NCBI GenBank assembly: GCA_026008535.1
Contig: BRKX01000015.1
Span: 22,589,501 to 22,653,500, forward strand
Reading direction: 5' to 3'
Length of the DNA stretch: 64,000 bases
Origin: Perilla frutescens
Taxonomy: Eukaryota > Streptophyta > Magnoliopsida > Lamiales > Lamiaceae
Shown here: positions 21,081 through 31,760 of the stretch, in pieces
Layout: each line of letters starts with the position of its first letter
How positions within the stretch are numbered: the first letter of the stretch is position 1
Notes under the pieces: model-generated
What the model saw: the letters and a program-made list of their open reading frames with translations, nothing else
What the model was told of the DNA's origin: nothing
Database searches by the model: none
Translations under genes and position numbers: made by a program

Positions 21081-22530
21081 TTTAGCATTACTATATACAT
21101 TCATTATTTGTCATAGTTTGTTAGCATTACAATACATCATATTAGCATTACAAAAGTTGTTATTAATATTACAAAATGAATTATTAGCACTATACAAACA
21201 ACCTGTCAGCATTATAAAAATAACTTGTTATTAGAGTATTGACATTATGAACAATTTATTATCATTACTATGACTGATTTTAGCATTATCAAAGAAGATA
21301 TTAGCATTACTATGATAATTTGTCAGAATTGGTTAGTATTACAATACATCTCATTAGCATTACAAAACGAATTATTAGCATATAAAAAAAAATGTCAACA
21401 TTATAAAAATAGCTTGTTATCAAAGTATTGGCAAGATGAACGTAACATTTTATTAGCATTACCATGATTAGTTTTAACATTATCAAAGAAGATATTGTCA
21501 TTACTATGATTAGTTTTAGCCTTACCACTATTTTTATATTTTAATTTTTTATCTTATTTAATCTGCAGATTGTGTTGGCACCACTGTAGAGATTTCTTCT
21601 AGGTTGTATGAATTTTATATACCTGATTGTAAAACATTTTTTATGATAAGTTTTAGCATTACCACTATTTTTATATTTTAATTTTTTATCTTATTTAATC
21701 TGCAGATTGTGTTGGTACCACTGTAGAGATTCTCCTAGGTTGTTTGAACTTTATATGATTGATTGTGAAGCATCTTTGAAGCAATAACCACACGGAGATG
21801 AGCATTTCATAAGCAAACATGTACTTCTAATCATGTTCTAAAGACAACTCAATCAGTGTTGAAGACCTTTATCTGGAAGATGATGATGAATGAAACAATT
21901 ATTATATGTATCAAATTTCTAACTTTTTAAACAATTGTCACTTTTTTTTAGAATTGTTGTAGTGTTTCACAATTGACATTATTATTTCAATAGCATACTA
22001 CTGAAATATTAATATATGTTAAATCTATGTTTTTTGTTAAAAGTGACTGTTTTTATGCTCTACTTTAGCAATATATAAATGATAAGCCATGATAATACCA
22101 TTTAAAAATTCGGCTGCTAAAGTTTGCATATGTCAATGCTAACCATAATTTCATCTTTGTTATTACTTTTCACCTTATGTGTATCATATTTTTCTAATGC
22201 TAACAAGAGCAATGATAATACTAACACTATCAAATGATAATGCTAATACAATAAAATTCTAACAACATTGATGGTTGGTTTATAATGTTCTTGATATGTT
22301 TTTTTATATTAATGCTAACATTAGTTATGATAATGCTAAAATGAGCAGTGATAATACTAACACTACCGAACAATAATGCTAATACAATACAATTCTAACA
22401 ATATTGTTCATGATTGATTTATAATGTTCCCATTAAGTTTTTTTTTGTTAATGCTAACATTATTTATATAATGCTGAAATGAGCTATCATAATGCCAAAG
22501 TTGGTGAACAATAATACTAATATTAATACA
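21081..22530. mobile_element. TTAGCATTA motif array in opposing orientations (candidate VANDAL/foldback element)
   Basis: The word TAG(C/T)ATTA occurs about nine times exactly, plus many one-base variants, in plus orientation at 21081-21660. It then occurs about nine times in the reverse orientation at 22137-22530, mostly 18-25 bp apart. The left arm is a tandem pair of about 210 bp (21117-21330 and 21331-21540). The right arm is about three units of 115-140 bp. A separate 137-bp duplication containing CTGCAGATTGTGTTGG lies at about 21520-21790. There is no ORF longer than background. The layout resembles the clustered short motifs of Arabidopsis VANDAL MULEs, or a decayed foldback element; termini and target duplication were not found. 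Confidence 0.55.
21523..21790 (+). repeat. Tandem duplication, about 137-bp unit
   Basis: The block starting TTACCACTATTTTTATATTT and containing CTGCAGATTGTGTTGG occurs at about 21523 and again at about 21660, with a handful of differences. A shorter third copy (CTGCAGATTGTGTT) is at about 21069. It lies between the two motif arms. Confidence 0.8.
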
Positions 22531-23039
22531 AAATATACAACTAAATCGAACAGTGTCAATATCATTGTTCATCGGCTAGGTTTTACATGTTCCTAGAAAT
22601 TTTATATAACTAGGCGATCGTTAAGAAGAAAATAATACACACATATATATATAGCCATGGGTGTGTGGGTGTGTGTCTCTGTACGCAAATAAGTATATTT
22701 TATCCCAATTGATCATGAGATCATGCATGGTTTGTTTATTGTATTAATTAGAAATCATATTTGTTTTTAGGAATAATATATCCTAAATTAAAAATTCCTG
22801 TAGCAAACTGGCGCAAATTGTGCATGGGAGATCAAGAAAAGTGATGACTGTTACCTCAGTCACTAATTAGCTAGCTAGGTCCAAAATTTTCTTGTAAAAG
22901 TCTCTTCAATCTCACTTATAAAGTTCAAAGCAACATCTATAAAGTTTGAAAGATAAGTTAATTTGTTGTTTTTGGTGCTAATTGTCAACAAGGCCGATAA
23001 TAATTCTATGGTGCCCAACCATTTTTTTCACACACACAC

Positions 23040-23085
<46 letters not shown>

Positions 23086-24798
23086 ATGTACTTAGTCAAC
23101 ACAAAATCATGTCTTCCCCCACTCTGACTTGGGAAGTACCATATGTATGAAGATGCATGAATTATATAAGCTATGATATAGTCTTAATGATCACCTTATA
23201 TAGTTTTAGTGAATGTTTAATTTGGCTGGAGATTTTGGAGAATTGGGAGTTAATTTTGGAATTGCAAAATTGGTTTTAGGGAAATTGGTTTATAATTTAT
23301 AGTAAAAAGTTAGTATTAATTTGTTTTTGGAGTTAGAGAAAAGAATTATGATTGTAGATGTCAAATAATATATGCATGTTGAAAAGTTGTTGCCGAATAT
23401 ATTGACGTAAGAAATAATAAATGTTTCGAAAAAATGAGAAAGACTTTTATTGTAGATTTTAAATCATGTTAGGAAAGTGAAATGTTAGAATTGATAGACT
23501 TGATTTTTAGATATCGACAATTTTGAATTAATTAGGAGTTGAAAAATATACTATGTTTTTCCAGTCGTCAAACCAAACACCGTCATAACTCTTAATTAGT
23601 AACTCTATTTTCAAGTTCAAGCCTTCAAGGGGAAGTTGGTTTGAAATTTTAATTTGGGGACTGCTACTACCATTCGCAAGATAAAATATGCTCAAGATAA
23701 TCTTGTATGTTTAAAATTAAATGCGTTCATTGACAAATTTAGAATGAAATATTTTTGAAGGGAAAAAGGGGGGTCTTACTGTACTGTCTAAAAAAATCTT
23801 CTCTATTTTCGGCACACCTTGCCGACGACAAACAAACCTAGGTTAGTTACATCAGGATTTTCTTCGACACTACATTGAAAGTTGCATCATGAAAATATTA
23901 TGTTATTAATTAATTACTTTCACGTATGAATCTTACATCTATTATCTAACTTATATATCTCGATTATCTTAAAGTTAACAATAAAAAAATCCATAAAATA
24001 AAATTAGAACCAAAATGCAAGCCCTGAAAAGAAAGGTGAAATTTCTATTGCACTAAAAGAAACAAGTTTTCTTCTTGAAAAAAGAAAAGAAAGAAAGAAA
24101 CAACAATCCTTTCGAATTCTCTTGTCCACAGCCAAAAACTGAATAGACAACACAACACCTTTGATCTTTCGAAGCAGTCACTTCAAACGTTGTTTCCGTG
24201 AACTGACTTCACATTTTATCTTCTCTAAGCCACTATTGTGGTCAATATTTCAATTATAGACCTTGAAGATATGAAAACATTATATTTAAATATAATATAA
24301 TTAATATTTAAAAATTGCAACGCAGTCTACGATGAGATGAGTCCAAGTATGTGAATTGAACAAGAAACTATTGCATCAAATTAGAAAGTCACACCAACAC
24401 TTTACAATGGACAAAGTTTTGATTAGACCACACAATAGTGGAGAAACTAGCTAGACACGTACCAATCTCTTACCGCACCCTTACATATATAATTGGAACT
24501 GATTGTGTTCCAATCCCAAACATATTAACTTAATTTACCCACTTTGAGGTTTGGACACCCAATTAATAACAACGTACGTCGGTACGTACGTACTATATGT
24601 ATAACCTAATACAACATTAATTAATTAATTAGTGGAACGAAGCCTCAACACGTAAATAAATCACTTAAAAGAAAAGAAATTGAAAAAAAAAAAAACAAGA
24701 GCCAGTAATTAATACTATAATTATCAGCTGATTAAGACAGTCCTAGCTATACTGTAATTAATGGATTTGTCTCTCTCTCTCTCTCTCTGTGGATAGAA
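22531..24798. other. AT-rich intergenic spacer 3' of the MYB gene
   Basis: No gene seen. It holds (CA)n(TA)n at about 23031-23082 and (CT)n at 24771-24788. A possible decayed MITE lies at about 23207-23590, with TGTTTAATTTGGCTGG at one end and CCAGTCGTCAAACCAAACAC at the other. ACGTACGT palindromes lie near 24571-24592. Confidence 0.6.
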
Positions 24799-25734
24799 TT
24801 AATTAATTCTTAAATTGCCAGAGCTGATCAGTGTTGGAAAAGGTAGTCCCGAAGTCCTCTCCGAAGCAATCAATCCCCGCCACGTGGAGTCCGGAGAGAG
24901 AAAGATCCTGGTGGAATTGTTGCATGTCGTCATAGCCCTCATTGTAGTTGTAGTTGTAGTAGTAAATTTCCTCAGTTGGAATTTTAGGCTCAGACACGCT
25001 TGAAAAATTACCGTCTGAATTAATATTATTATTGTTATTGTTATTGAGCAAGGTGGTGGTGGTGGTGGTGGTGGTGTGATGTTTGGAGTTTGTTGAAGCA
25101 ATCTGGGCATCCAAAAGGAGCGAATTGCTTCGATGAATTTGTTGCTGTTGGAATCAACTTTCAGCTGTCGAGCTTGTTTCTGCACTCGAGTTCTCCAGTA
25201 ATTCTTTATTTCATTGTCTGTTCTTCCCGGTAAATGCTGCGCTATTTTCGACCACCTATTCAATTCAATCCCATCATTATATCATACTTATAACTTCATT
25301 ATATATATATATATATATATTAATTAAAAGTTAAAACTACTTGCCTATTTCCCCATTTGGAGTGGAGTTCCAGAATCAAGAGCTGCTCATGTGGGGTGAG
25401 GTCTCCTCGCTTAATGTCAGGCTTTAAATAATTCAACCATCTCAACCTGCAACTCTTCCCTGTTCTCTTCAGTCCTGCATAAATAATAATATATATTTAT
25501 TCATTATTCATTATTTAATTCATGTACAGCAGCTACCTAGATTGGATGATTGTGTGAAAACATACCTGCGAATTTTGCCAAGGAATTCCAGCGGCCTTCA
25601 CCGTGACAAGATATATACTGAATGAGTAGATTGTCTTCTTCAAGAGTCCATGGCCCTCTTCTTAGCTCACTACTCTCACATTCATACAAATTGCTACTCT
25701 TGCTTCCTGTCCTAATTTTAGAATTACTCATCAT
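24799..25734 (-). CDS. R2R3-MYB transcription factor, subgroup 20-like (three exons; frameshift in exon 3)
   Basis: A nuclear DNA-binding regulator. Exons 25566-25734, 25345-25474 (130 bp, the usual R2R3 middle-exon length) and 24799-25255; introns of 91 and 89 bp, the second with a GC donor. R2 spans about residues 26-76 (RRGPWTLEEDNLLIQYI, GEGRWNSLAKFAG) and R3 about 77-128 (LLILELHSKWGNR, WSKIAQHLPGRTDNEIKNYW). Downstream, QKQARQLKVDSNSNKFIE and the FWMPRLL block are typical of subgroup 20 (MYB2, MYB62, MYB78, MYB108, MYB112, MYB116), stress- and hormone-linked factors. After FWMPRLL the frame enters (ACC)n. The sensible C-terminus (poly-Asn, EPKIPTEEIYYYNYNYNE, end DQLWQFKN at 24803) lies in another frame, so one base appears missing near 25076. 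The start is the ATG at 25734; a second ATG follows immediately. Confidence 0.9.
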
Positions 25735-25837
25735 GATCGATTAAATTAATTAATTATATACCAAAAAGATTGAAATAATATTGTGACGATCGAGGAGTTT
25801 TGTTCAATGTGCGGATCAAGAAAAGCACACGCCACAC

Positions 25838-25847
25838 TTTTATATAT
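25838..25847 (-). promoter_or_regulatory. TATA box of the MYB gene
   Basis: On the minus strand CTATATATAAAAG, about 105 bases upstream of the ATG, which would give a 5' UTR of roughly 70-80 bases. Confidence 0.65.
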
Positions 25848-25850
25848 AGT

Positions 25851-28317
25851 GGTTGCCGAATTTAATTAATTATATATGAAATTAAAAATATTTCGGAAGA
25901 AAATTAAATAAAATAAGTGTAGACCCACCCCAGTTGAAAAGAGTTTCTTTTCTTTCATTTTGACACCGATAACATAGGTAGCCCTGCCCACGTACGTAAT
26001 AGAATTTTCTTTGATTTGAACCAAAGAGGAATACTCTTTGAGTGAGCATCTACGTCGGCGTAAACTCCACCTACTATATTGGAAGAACAAGTAAAAAAAC
26101 TAAATTAAATTGGACAAATGATCATGTAATCGGATCTTCGTTGCTACTTTCAAAACACTAATTAATAATTATTTTAAAGTCATAATATTTACTAATTATG
26201 AACTAGTTTTCAAAAGATTAATTTAATTTGCAAACTCTTTACACCTTGGGGAATGATTACCTAGTGTACGTTACGTATAGCCTAGGATGGATGTTTCGAG
26301 TTCAATCACACCACTAATGCTATAGGCAATTTTTTAGACCATGAGGTTACTCAGTGTACACCGATAGTGATTGCGAATTACTCTAATGGTAAATGAAAAT
26401 AAAATAGAGTGGCAAAGTGTAGAAAACTCAAATGCGTGCAAAATTAAGAAATAAAATACAATATGCATATATTATGTTTCTAGAAAATTCATTTGAAATG
26501 GATAAGCATGATTAATTAATAGGTAGAACCGTAAAAAAAGAATTAATAAATCTAAAATGAAGGACCCCCCAACTAGGGGGGATTTTTTGCGTGATCAAAT
26601 AAGTTGCAATGTTGCATGCTATTTGCGTTTGTCCGATCAAAACGACATGTTATAGAATTGATTGAAGTCAATCCACTCCTTCATACTTTCTATTGATTTA
26701 TTTTTCATTTTGTGTTTGTACAGAGGCAGCTGAATATATTTTGGAACAAAAAACTTATAATTTAATTAAAAGGAACATATAAACCTTTTCAAGATGCAAA
26801 ATTACCCATTAACTAGGCCTGTTAATCGGATCATATATTTTGGATTCCTCTGCTGTACACCGATTGTATTAATTTGACTAGCTAGTTGAACAAATTAATA
26901 ACTATTATTTCATCTGCAATGTTTTTGACCTAGAACACAAATAACAAAGAAAATTAAAAGATTGTGATACTCGGATTCAAAATATAAAGATAGTAATTAA
27001 TTTTAGTTTGGTTGAGGTGAGAAATACTTCTCGAATGTTACTAATTTTATTGTAATTTACTGTCTGATTGTTATAATTTCATTGTGCAATTATTTTGTTT
27101 CACGTGTGCAATGAAATTATAGTCATATTAAACAGTAAAATACAATAAAATACACAATGTTTGCATTTCTCACACAAAGGTTGGTTCCCATCTAAACACA
27201 CGCACACACACACACAAACATATATATATATATATATATATATATTGAGGTTTACTACATCTCAGTTATATATAGCTTATTCTATCCAATTAGGATTTAT
27301 AATTATTTTTTAGAATTCAAGTTTTCGTTATAATATGAGAAAATTTTTATTAGCATTATGGTAATGTATCGTTAGCAATATGTCTTGTTAGCAAGTACGC
27401 AACTTTTTTTTTGTAAGAATTACGCTAATACCCCGTCTAAAAAACTTATCGAATATTAAAGAATTGTCATCATTTTTTAAGCAAATATCCACCTTTAATT
27501 TTTCTTGCATGAATGGTGTAAAATGTATGTGGTCCATGTTCTTACATAGGGTGAGTTTTCATATTTATATGATTAAACTAAATAATAATAATAATAAAAA
27601 CTAATGATATGGCTTCCACATAAGCTGTGCCCACAAAGGTGCGCAGGATAAAAAAATTATATCCCTATAGATATAAATATATTATTACTTATTTCAATAC
27701 AAATCAATATTGAGATTGATTTGTGAACTTCCAATCAAAACGACAAAACATTAATTGGGTACAACATAGAATTAGGAAGGAAATATATAAAATACATGCA
27801 CTCGAACAAATGCTAAAACATCAACTTCAATTCATATTTATTATGTATAAATAAATGTATAATATATAGAACCACAAATTAAGAGGGAAGAAATAACAAG
27901 GAAATGGCTTCGAGAAAGGGAAGTAGAGAAATGAAGTTGCTTGTGATGTCGTATTATGGGATTTCTGTGCATGTTTCCACAGAATTTCTGTACAAAGAAA
28001 CGTGGTTGATTAGTATGATTAATTGTTATTATTAGGGCGGCGGGCAGCTCAATTAATATCATTGCTTGTTAATTAGTTTCCAAAATTAGCATGTATGCTT
28101 ATTCTTCAAGCATACGCATACGATTCTCTCATATTAATAATTCACATATATAGATCTCGATCGGTTAATACTTAATTATGGAGGACTCCTTTCTAATCCT
28201 ATCCATCTTCTAAAGTTATTAATGAGGTTGGTTCCATTCAATGAAAATCCACATGTTTCACTTTATACCTTTGCAATATATATTACGTACTATTAATGTT
28301 TTTTAGGACTAAAACTA
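25851..28317. other. AT-rich intergenic DNA upstream of the MYB gene
   Basis: No clear gene. It includes a C6/G6 hairpin (CCCCCCAACTAGGGGGG) near 26565-26581 and (CA)n(TA)n at about 27200-27246. A 43-codon ORF at 27904 is listed separately. Confidence 0.6.
27904..28035 (+). CDS. Possible 43-aa small ORF
   Basis: ATG in a good plant context (GGAAATGGCTTC), 43 codons, TAG stop. A TATA-like GTATAAATAAATG lies 50-60 bases upstream. The product begins MASRKGSREMKLL. I recognise no family, and chance is a real alternative in AT-rich DNA; it could also be a first exon. Confidence 0.2.
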   Translation: MASRKGSREMKLLVMSYYGISVHVSTEFLYKETWLISMINCYY

Positions 28318-28326
28318 ATACTCCCT

Positions 28327-28440
28327 CAATTTCATAATAATTGATGTTTTAAGTTTTACGATAAAAATTAACAAGTAAACAAAAAGAGAAATATATATAC
28401 CATCTTCTCTTTCCATCTCTATCAAATTTTATAGAAGAAA
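28327..28440 (+). mobile_element. Stowaway/mariner-like MITE fragment
   Basis: It begins TACTCCCTCAATTTCATAAT, close to the CTCCCTCCGTCCCATAAT terminus of plant Tc1/mariner MITEs. No matching opposite end is visible, so it is truncated. Confidence 0.35.
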
Positions 28441-28828
28441 ATTCATCTATTAAAAGTAAGTTAATATGTAGAAGATTTTATAGTATTTTGATAAGGGGTT
28501 AACATTAAATAATTTAGCTAGTTTTTTCAATCTTTGTCAATTCTTTTTTAATTGTCAATTTAGCTATATATATTTTTTACAGTTGAATAAAATTATGTCT
28601 AAATATTATTTAATATCAAAATTAGACTATTTCTTTGTCATATATATATATATATATTAAGTTTGACTTGTTTTATTCATTATCGATTCTAGTTTAATTT
28701 ATCATATACTTAAAGGTTCACGAGTAAAATTTTTGTAGGTTCGATTCCATGATGATCTATATGTTTCACTTAATATCTTTATGCATTAATTTCATGCATG
28801 TAATACAATATATGCACTAATTTCAATC

Positions 28829-28880
28829 GGGGATTACCCGATTAGTCAAGTTAACCTATTCGCCTAATTGGGTAACCCCC
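28829..28880. repeat. Short imperfect inverted repeat
   Basis: GGGGATTACCCGATTAG at 28829-28845 pairs with CTAATTGGGTAACCCCC at the other end, giving a hairpin with a loop of about 20 bases. Confidence 0.7.
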
Positions 28881-29654
28881 TTCACAGAGTTATCCAAAAA
28901 AAGAAATGTCCCTTCAAAATATACTTTTATAAATCATGATAAAATAATATTGTACATAAACATGATTCAAATAATTTTTTTATCATACAGTAGTGGCTAT
29001 TTAGTATTTATTATATTTTTCCATAAGGATGCCCAGGATTTTTCGACAAAAGTAAATAATTTAAGAGAAAAAGAGACCAAGTTTAAAATCAATGAGTTAT
29101 TTCAACACTTTGTACTTTTTCTGTACAAGAAAGGTATATCGGGTCCCACAAAATCAGTTTTCAATATTAAAAAACTGACACACCCTGCAAAGGAATAAAT
29201 TCTCTACCTTTTGAATTTAATCCCCAACAACCCCACACTCTCTCTCATCATCATTCTTCTTCCAATTCATGTCTGCGATTAAAAAGAAGGGCTTCACAAC
29301 TGCAATTTAAAAAAAAAAAAAAAAACCTAGCCACAGCCGACCATCTTCTCATCAAGTAGGCTTCCTTTTTTTAAAAAAAATATGTAAATATCTTCTTCGA
29401 TTACAATCGTCGGTTATGTTTGATTTTTTTAATTTGTTGGGCATGATTAATTTAAATTTTTCAATCGTGGCTAGTTAGATATTATTGGTTGATTATTTGA
29501 TATTAATTGTGGATTATTTGATGTTAATCATGACTAGCTATTAATCGATGATAGTTATAAACTAATCGAGGCTATTTAGATATTATCGAGGCTCTCTTAA
29601 AACTAATGGGTGTATTTTTTAAAATTAATTAAGGAATCGAGGCCATTTTGTAAA

Positions 29655-29840
29655 TCAATCGATGCTATTTATATATTAATCGAGGCTATGTAAATCAATC
29701 GATGCTATTTATATATTAATCGAGGCGATGTAAATCAATCGATGCTATTTATATATTAATCGAGACTATGTAAATCAATCGATGCTATTTTTATATTAAT
29801 CGAGGCTATGTAAATCAATCGATGCTATTTTTATATTAAT
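29655..29840 (+). repeat. 40-bp tandem repeat, 4.6 copies
   Basis: Units start at 29655, 29695, 29735, 29775 and 29815. Each contains TCAATCGATGCTATTT, then ATTAATCGAGGCTATGTAAA, with one or two differences per copy. Confidence 0.92.
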
Positions 29841-30179
29841 TTTTAATATATAATTTAAAATTGGCAATAGTTTTAAATTATCAATCAATTGTTTTGGAGG
29901 ATATTATTAATCAATCGATGCTATATATTAAAAATTTTAATATTGGCATCGATTATTTTAAAATTAGTATAAAATCGAGGAATCAATTGTTTTGGAGGAT
30001 ACTATTAATCGTGGCTCTAAAACTTAATCGGGGAATTACTTTTAATATCCTCGATTACTTTTAATATATTAATCGATACTAATTTTTAAAATAATCGAGG
30101 ATATTAAAATTGGCATCTTTAAATCAATCGATGCTAATTTTTTAACCGAGGCATTATTCTAATTAACATAGGCATTTTT

Positions 30180-30560
30180 AAACATAATCGTGGGCCTATA
30201 CACTATAGTGTAATCAAATTGATTCTCACATGTGAAATCACTATACAACCTAAACACTATAGTATAATCAAATTGATTATCGATATTCTCGAAATAACTT
30301 ATATACTATGGTATAATCAAAGTGATTCCCGCAAATGAAATCCCGATACAACACATACATTGTAGTATACTCAAATTGATTATCAATTATGAATTCTCGA
30401 AACAACATATACATTATAGTATAATCAAATTGATTCTTGATTATGATTTCTCGAAACAACTTATACACTATAGTGTAATCAAATTGATTCTCACATGTGG
30501 AATCACTATACAACCTAAACATATACACTATATTAAAATCAAATTGATTACACTATGGTG
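30180..30560 (-). repeat. Inverted partial copies of the 218-bp repeat
   Basis: About five sub-units of 55-80 bp (TACACTATAGTGTAATCAAA, TTGATTCTCACATGTG, CTCGAAACAACATATACA) that match the 218-bp repeat in the opposite orientation. The two arrays can pair with each other. Confidence 0.75.
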
Positions 30561-31545
30561 TGTAGATTTTATCGAGATTTCACTTGTGATAATCAATTTG
30601 ATTATATTATATAGTGTATAGGATGTATTAGAATTTCACATGTGAGAATCAATTTGATTATACTGTAGTGTATATGTTGTTTCGAGATTTCAGAATCGAT
30701 GATCAAAGTGATTTTCGCATGTAAAATCCCAATACAACATATACACTATATTAAAATTAAATTGATTACACTATGGTGTGTAGATTTTATCGAGATTTCA
30801 CTTGTGATAATGAATTTGATTATACTATATAGTATATATGTTGTATTAGGATTTCACATGTGAGAATCAATTTGATTGTACTATAGTGTATATGTTGTTT
30901 CGAGATTTCATAATCGATGATCAAAGTGATCTTCGCATGTAAAATCCCAATACAACATATACACTATATTAAAATTAAATTGATTACACTATGGTGTGTA
31001 GATTTTATCGAGATTTCACTTGTGAGAATGAATTTGATTATACTATATAGTATATAGGTTGTATTAGGATTTCACATGTGAGAATCAATTTGATTATACT
31101 ATAGTGTATATGTTGTTTTGAGATTTCATAATCGATGATCAAAGTGATCTTCGCATGTAAAATCCCAATACAACATATACACTATATTAAAATTAAATTG
31201 ATTACACTATAGTGTGTAGATTTTATCGAGATTTCACTTGTGAGAATGAATTTGATTATACTATATAGTATATAGGTTGTATTAGGATTCCACATGTGAG
31301 AATCAATTTGATTATACTATAGTGTATATGTTGTTTCGAGATTTCATAATCGATGATCAAAGTGATTTTCGCATGTAAAATCTCAATACAACATATACAC
31401 TATATTAAAATTAAATTGATTACACTATGGTGTGTAGATTTTATCGAGATTTCACTTGTGAGAATGAATTTGATTATACTATATAGTATATAGGTTGTAT
31501 TAGGATTTCACATGTAAGAATCAATTTGATTATACTATAATGTAT
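30561..31545 (+). repeat. 218-bp tandem repeat, about 4.5 copies
   Basis: Copies start at 30561, 30779, 30997, 31215 and 31433 (TGTAGATTTTATCGAGATTT), a constant 218-bp period with few differences. Each unit contains the palindromic core AATCAATTTGATT twice. Confidence 0.93.
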
Positions 31546-31549
31546 TAGA

Positions 31550-31760
31550 ATTTGATTATTTTTACAATAATCGATTATTTACAATCGATTAAAACAATCG
31601 ATTATTTTAATCGATTTATTTACAATCGATTGTAATCGATTATTTTAATCAATTTATTTTAATCGATTTATTTACAATCGATTATTTATAATCGATTGTA
31701 ATCGATTATTTTAATCAATTTATTTACAATCGATTATTTTTACAATCTCAACCTCAATAT
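31550..31760. repeat. AATCGATT palindrome cluster
   Basis: The word AATCGATT or a close variant recurs about every 15-25 bp (for example ACAATCGATTATTTTAATCG), in the transition between the 218-bp array and the reversed CCTCGATT array. Confidence 0.85.

Noticed and set aside
21081..22530. CACTA element subterminal repeats
   Set aside because: The motif arrays would fit, but no CACTA termini or 3-bp duplications were found at either side. Kept only as an alternative.
24799..25075. C-terminal part of the long frame in MYB exon 3 (Pro-rich, then Ile/Thr-rich)
   Set aside because: The alternative frame gives an acidic, Asn/Tyr-rich tail typical of MYB activation regions. I treat the long frame after the ACC repeat as a frameshift product.
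30561..31545. CRISPR-like array
   Set aside because: 218-bp and 40-bp units are head-to-tail tandem repeats without unique spacers, in a plant nuclear context.
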